Positions 58,270 through 64,000 of a stretch of DNA of 64,000 nt are shown here, piece by piece. The position numbers and the translations under genes are program-made. Origin of the DNA: Buxus sempervirens (taxonomy: Eukaryota; Streptophyta; Magnoliopsida; Buxales; Buxaceae); the NCBI GenBank assembly GCA_947561395.2, contig OX387183.1, positions 12,327,402-12,391,401 of the forward strand, read 5' to 3'. The notes beneath the pieces are model-generated. The model did not search any database and was not told the origin of the DNA. It saw only the letters and a program-made list of their open reading frames with translations. The stretch's first letter is position 1, and each line of letters opens with the position of its first letter.

Positions 58270-60047
58270 CTAGGAATAGAATTGAACCAAGAAAGAAAAA
58301 AAATAAAAACAATACAACAAGCACATGTTAGAATAAAATAACATGGAAGAACAAGCTAATTAAACTACATGCTAAGAAGAAAAAAATGCATGAGAGAAAA
58401 CAATTGTTCAAACCAAGAAAATTCCAAAACATTCTAGCAACGTTCGAACGTTCGGCGAACGTTGAAGAAAACGAACCCAGATTTGGGGATTTTCGATCAA
58501 ATCATCAACTTCAACAAAATCGGCCAAATAATGACTTGAAATCAACAATAAAACAAGAATACAACATTTAGAAACTGATTTGAACAAAAATAAACCACAA
58601 ACCACGAAGAAATCTAAGATTTAACTTGAAAAAACCCTAGAAAACCCTAGCCGATGATGAACATTGAGAGAAAAGAAAAAATAATGAACGAAAACTAAAA
58701 AACTTACCTTGAATCACGATTTGAAAGCACGAATCAAAGAGAGAAGACAAAGAAAATCGGTGCCCTAAAATCGCCAGACGTTCGAACGAGTGTCGTTTCG
58801 AACGCTCCAAAAAAAAACTAAGGTCTTTTTCGCACGCGACCCTTTTTAAAAAACAAATTTTTAATTGAACGTTCGAACGTTCGGCGAACACGGGGTGAAC
58901 GTTAAACAAAGAATTTGTTTTGAAGGCAACATTCGACAAGCGTTCGCTGTACGTTGGATGAAATGACCAACGTTTGTTAACGTTCGATAGGCCGTTCGAA
59001 CGTTCATCAAGAGTTTAGAAAAAATTTCAAGATTTCAGCAAGAAAACTTATCTCTTTTCAACCAAAAACACTCCAAACAAACGTAAAAGCATGCAAGACA
59101 TACATACAACTATAAATCAAGTATAAACTCTTGAAAACTCAAATTTTGACATATTTTGAGAACCATTTTGCTCTAAAATTTAGATTTGAACAAATTTAAC
59201 TTCAATACTCCCAAATAATTACACAACAACTCAGCCAAATTTCCAATTGTGTTTGTGTGCATGTGCAAAGCCAAATACAACAAGTTTTGCCTATATGAGA
59301 GCTTGGTGAAGAGGAGTTGGCCATTGATCAAGAAATCCAATATTACCCAAGTCTCTCTAAAAATTGAAAAGAGCCCTTTCATGACCTAAGCATCAAGATT
59401 TTGAAATTTTCTCCCCCTGTTTCTTACAATTCTTTTTGCACAAAGAGTAGTGTTCCTTAGAATATCTGAGTTTACAACTTATTCCATGGTTATACTCCAT
59501 GTGATTCTCTTTCTTTTTTGAACTCAATATTGCTGGGGTTTACATTTCATCCCAGAGTTCTTTTCATATAACTTTTTCTTTTTAAACAAAAGGGAGAAAT
59601 CTCTTTGTAACACAAGTTCATATGCTAGGGTCTTTTCAACTTAAGATAAACAAGAGTAAACTCAGGATTGCCTATCCACACAACACCGAAAATAAAAAAT
59701 AAGCTTCCTCAATTGTATTTGGTATGTGTATGTGATGTACAAACCACAAATAGAGTTTAGCAAGATGATTGTGAGATTATTAGAAACTGTTGAAACCACA
59801 TTTGAGAAATCATCTTTGAAGAGTTGATAGGTTCTCAAAATATAACCAAAAGATATATATTTTCAAAAACCTTATACTTATCCTATAGTTGACCAATGTC
59901 AAGACAAGAACTCATATAAAAACCGAAAAACCAAAATACGAAAGAAAAACAAATACAAAGGCAAAATACAAAATAACAAAAACAAATAAGCATGCTAAAG
60001 AAAAGAAATATGCATGAGACACCCTAAAGCATGCTACTAAGTCCTTC
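58270..60047 (-). other. Spacer between pol and the extra ORF
   Basis: AT-rich, non-coding. It contains four clusters of GAACGTTCGAACG-type palindromic motifs (58438-58470, 58785-58815, 58862-58905, 58935-59010), matching the LTR's U3 motif, with TTTTTTAAAAAGGG on the minus strand near 58850-58835 among them. The pol-proximal half (59020-60047) has no feature I recognise. Confidence 0.6.
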
Positions 60048-63000
60048 TTAATGAAGAGGACCAACACCAATAGCTTTCCTAAGAAACTCAAACCTAAGAG
60101 TATCTAAAGGTTTGGTAAAGAGGTCAGCTAATTGATTTTCAGATGGGATGTGTTCAAGAGATATCACATGATCTTCTACCAACTCTCGAATAAAATGATG
60201 TCGTATATCAATGTGCTTGGTTCGAGAGTGCTGAACAGGGTTTTTGGAAATATTAATAGCACTTGTATTATCACAATACAAGACAATAGTTCCCTGTTCA
60301 ATCCCATAATCACTCAACATTTGCTTCATCCAAAGCAATTGAGTGCAACCACTACCAGCTGCTATATACTCCGCTTCAGCTGTGGACAAGAAAATAGAGT
60401 TTTGCTTATTGCTCATCCATGCCACCAGATTGTTCCCAACATAGAAACAACCTCTAGTTGTGCTCTTCCTATCATCTACATTTCCAGCCCAGTCGGCATC
60501 AGAATAGCCTGCTAGAATTGCAGAAGTGTCTCTAGAGAACCATATACCATGATCAACAGTACCGTTAACATATCTTATGACACGTTTGACGGCAAACAAG
60601 TGAGACTCTCTAGGATTTGCTTGGAATATAACACACACTCCTACACTAAAGGCAATATCAGGCCTACTAGCTGTAAGATACAAAAGACTACCTATCATGC
60701 TTCTATAAAGAGTGTTATCTACACTTTTTCTAGATAAATCAGAATCAAGTTTCAAGGTAGTGCTCATAGGGGTTCTAGTGTGTTTTTTGCTGTACAACCC
60801 GAATCTCTTCACAAGGTCTTTAGCATATTTAGATTGAGATATGAAAATCCCATCTGTAGATTGAGAAATCTGAAGACCTAAGAAAAAATTTAATTCACCA
60901 ACCACGCTCATCTCAAATTCATGTTGCATAGCTTTGGAAAAATTTAAAGCAAGAGAATCAATTGGAGAACCAAAAACAATATCATCGACATAAATTTGAG
61001 CAACAGTGAAATTGCTCTTATCCTTTCTAATGAACAAAATTCTATCAACTCCTCCTCTTGTGAACTTGTGATCTAAGAGATGTGCAATAAGTCTCTCATA
61101 CCAAGCTCTAGGAGCTTGTTTCCACCCATACAAAGCTTTCTTAAGCCTAAACACATGATGTGGGAACTTTGGATCTACAAACCCCTTGGGTTGTTCAACA
61201 TATACTTCTTCATGAAGTATCCCATTCAGAAAAGCACTTTTTACATCCATTTGATGCAATTTAAAACCCAAGTGGCAAGCTACAGCAAGTAAAATCCTTA
61301 TAGATTCAAGTCTAGCTACAGGGGCAAAAGTTTCATCAAAATCAATACCCTCAACTTGGGTATATCCTTGTGCAACCAACCTAGCCTTATTTCTCACTAT
61401 AGTACCATGTTCATCTGACTTGTTCTTGAAAATCCATTTGGTTCCAATAACATTATAATTTTCAGGTCTAGGAACAAGATACCACACATCATTCCTAATG
61501 AATTGGTTTAATTCATCATGCATGGCATTAATCCAGCACTCATCAGTAAGTGCTTCTTCTACCTTCTTAGGTTCAAGAGTTGAGACATAGGATGCAAATG
61601 ACATCTGATTTAGGACTTTCCTACGAAGTCTCATCCCTTCATTCAAATCACCAATTAACAACTCTTTGGGATGATTTAACTTCACTCTAGAGGAAGGTTC
61701 TTTTGTAGGACCTGGATTTGAAGAAAAACCCTTTTCAAAAGTTGAAGAAGATGACTCAGATGACTTAGGATTTTGAATTTCAACAGTCAAGTCATTTTTC
61801 CCTACTTCTAGACTAGTCTCCCCCTCAACTTGAGACTTATCAACCCCTTCATCCAGAACAACATTTATGGATTTCATGACAGTGTGTATATGTAAGTTAT
61901 ACACACGGTAAGCCTTGCTATTCTTAGAATAACCTAGGAAGATTCCTTCATCACTCTTGGCACCAAACTTAGCCAAATTCTCCCTATCTCTCAAAATAAA
62001 ACATTTACTTCCAAAAACACGAAAGTATTTGACAGTGGGCTTTTTACCATACCAAATTTCATAAGGAGTCTCAGTACTCCCAGGCCTCAAATACACCCTA
62101 TTTATCACATGGCAAGCCGTGTTAATCGCTTCTCCCCAGAAATACATGGCCACACCCTTGGCATGTATCATAACTCTTGCCATCTCTTGAAGAACCCTGT
62201 TTTTCCTCTCTACTACTCCATTTTGCTGTGGAGTAATAGGAGCAGAGAACTCACGATGAATTCCCTCTTCAAGACAAAAATTTTCAAGGATTGAGTTCTC
62301 GAACTCTTTCCCATGGTCACTCCTCATCCTAACAACCTTAGGCTCTTTTTCATTAGAGAGTCTTCGACACAGAGACTTGATCAACTCACTTGCTTTAGAT
62401 TTTTCTCTTAATAGCTCAACCCAAGTAAATCTGGAAAAGTCATCCACAATAACCAAAACGTACCTCCTACCACCAAGACTTTCAGTCCTAGAAAGACCCA
62501 TAAGGTCCATATGCAACAATTCAAGAGGTTTGTGGGTTAAACACTCAGTGATCTTTTTGTGACTAGATCTAGTTTGCTTTCCCAATTGACATGGCCCACA
62601 CACATTTGGTTCTACTTTGGCAAGCTTAGGAAGGTCTCTGACAAAATCATGCTTGGACAATTCATTCATGCTTTTAAAATTCAAGTGACCAAGCCTTTGA
62701 TGCCACAATTCATGCATATCAACTTTGGAAGAGTTACACACAACATTAGAATTAGGAATCACACCATAACAGTTATCCAGAGTTCTTTCTCCTTGAAGCA
62801 CACACAAACCATTTGCATCAAACACAGAACACATATCTTTAACAAATTTAACTTCCATGTTTGAGTCACACAATTGATTTATACTAATCAAGTTAGCTTT
62901 TAAGCCATCAACAAATAGTACTTCACTCAAAGTAGGCATACTAGAAATTTCAATAACACCCTTACCTATAACAGGAGCTTTGCTTCCATCACCAAAAGTA

Positions 63001-64000
63001 ACAGTACTACAAGAATAATCTTCAAAAGATTTAAACAATGCTTTGTCACCGCACATGTGACGAGAGCAAGCACTATCAAGATACCACATGAGAATATTTC
63101 TAGCCTTCAAAGCAACATGAACTACATGGCAAGTCAATTCACTTCTTTTAACCCAAATTTGCTTAGGCTCAGTGGTTTTCTTGGTCATTGAAGCTAATTG
63201 TTGACTTAAGAGCTTTGTCTGATTTGAAAGTTCTTTCACTTGTTTAGACAAATTCTCTTGAGGTTTTCTAGGTGAGGATCTCCTAGAGTTTTGGTTCAAG
63301 TCCCAACAATTTGGTCTAATATGTCCAGAAATACCACAATAATGACAAGTAGGGATAAAATTCTGAGATTGGGAACTCTTGGTTGGAACACCCCTAGTTT
63401 TGACCAATTAGACTTTTGACCACGATTTCTACCTTGGTTTGTCTTACCCTTGGAAGGATTGGACCCATTCTTTCCTTTGGAATTTAACAACTTGGGTCTT
63501 AGAAGAAGATGGAGTATCATTGGAGACTTCCTTGTATCCTAAACCCCTTTTATCAGTTCTTAATTGACTCATCCCTAGCATATTGTCCAAATTTGCTGAA
63601 CCTGTAGAAAAATTCTGAAGTTGAGTTTTAGTTCTTTCAAGCTCTTCCTTAAGAGACTTATTCTCAGATTCTAGAGATTCAATCTTCAACTTGTGTTCAC
63701 CTAGACGAGAAGTAGACTCTTCAAATTTTGCTTGAACATCTTCTTTCTTGAGCTCTACATCATTTAGTCTTTTGAGATTGGACTTCAATTGTTTCTTTGC
63801 TTTCAAACACTCCCTAAACAATTTATCATAAACATCTTGAATACTTTCCTCATCATCATTAGACTCATCATGAGAACCAATAGCATTCTCACTTGGTGGA
63901 AAGTCTTCATAATTGCTAGAGTCACCACTCCCAACAATAGAGGTGAAAGCCATGTAATTTTGATTTTCCTCTGTTTTGGAGTTCTCACTATCCCTATTAG
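60048..64000 (-). CDS. gag-pol: Copia gag-pol polyprotein, gag partial, pol open
   Basis: Gag enters from beyond the window and continues through a glutamate/lysine coiled coil to 63444. A local pair of frameshifts between about 63490 and 63405 separates it from a 1,119-codon open pol. That frame holds knuckle [14 protein letters not shown], the protease motif [12 protein letters not shown], integrase ([42 protein letters not shown]), reverse transcriptase ([21 protein letters not shown]) and RNase H ([30 protein letters not shown]), ending at 60048. The protease has Ala where DSG is expected. Pol is the longest intact frame in the window and suggests recent activity, but the gag-pol junction and the protease change make this copy's competence doubtful. 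Confidence 0.9.

Larger units (their letters stand above)
55444..64000 (-). mobile_element. SIRE/Maximus-type Ty1-copia retrotransposon, 5' part beyond the window
   Basis: In sense order from the right: gag (partial), pol, spacer, extra ORF, polypurine tract CAAAGGGGGAGTT (56668-56656) and 3' LTR 56655-55444. The element has the same gene order as the element at 11126-21436 and homologous proteins, but unrelated LTR sequence, so it is a different family of the same lineage. The 5' LTR and right target duplication are outside. Confidence 0.9.

Overview
The window reads as nuclear DNA of a flowering plant, packed with nested LTR retrotransposons. The evidence is plant-type Copia and Tat/Ogre-type Ty3-gypsy domains, plant TATA boxes inside LTRs, plant tRNA primer sites and a broken plant DUF707 gene. 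The species cannot be named from the sequence. I see no rRNA, tRNA, CRISPR array or bacterial-style operon. The only host coding material I can support is a DUF707 gene fragment (about 42.7-44.9 kb) and one possible terminal exon (45.9-46.1 kb).

Left half (1-28.2 kb) is a four-level nest. An old plus-sense LTR relict (1-1058 continued at 27111-27951) was the target of a 26-kb minus-strand Tat/Ogre-type element, 1059-27105. That element has 2.5-kb LTRs and a 5-bp target duplication CAACT. It carries only gag and no pol, so it is a non-autonomous, gag-only derivative. Into its leader went a related element, now a solo LTR (10793-23894, duplication GATAC). That solo LTR was in turn split by a young 10.3-kb SIRE/Maximus-type Copia element (11126-21436, duplication AAAAC, two 1,223-bp LTRs).

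Middle (28.2-46 kb): a putative 3.1-kb LTR-like block (28243-31373), a truncated SIRE-type LTR relict (31374-32210), a degraded minus-strand Copia element (33050-40285, duplication CGAAC) split inside RNase H by a Tat-like solo LTR (33434-36051), then a Tat/Ogre-like solo LTR (40466-42710, duplication CCTCT) sitting in the upstream region of the DUF707 fragment.

Right (46-64 kb): a truncated Tat/Ogre LTR (about 46200-47871) abuts a 5'-truncated plus-strand Copia element (47872-54655) whose 3' LTR was split by another solo LTR (51907-54425, duplication GTTGG). From 55444 to the end lies a second SIRE-type Copia element, minus strand, with 3' LTR, an extra ORF after pol, a nearly intact pol, and a gag running off the window.

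The most interesting pattern is not a gene. Nearly every Tat/Ogre-type LTR here carries an array of 3-6 short palindromes (about 20-27 bp, usually CCG...CGG around an AT-rich centre) at regular spacing of about 28 or 39 bp. The spacing is conserved while the palindrome sequence differs between families. The two SIRE-type elements show a parallel feature: the repeat motif of each LTR reappears in the leader of that element's extra ORF.
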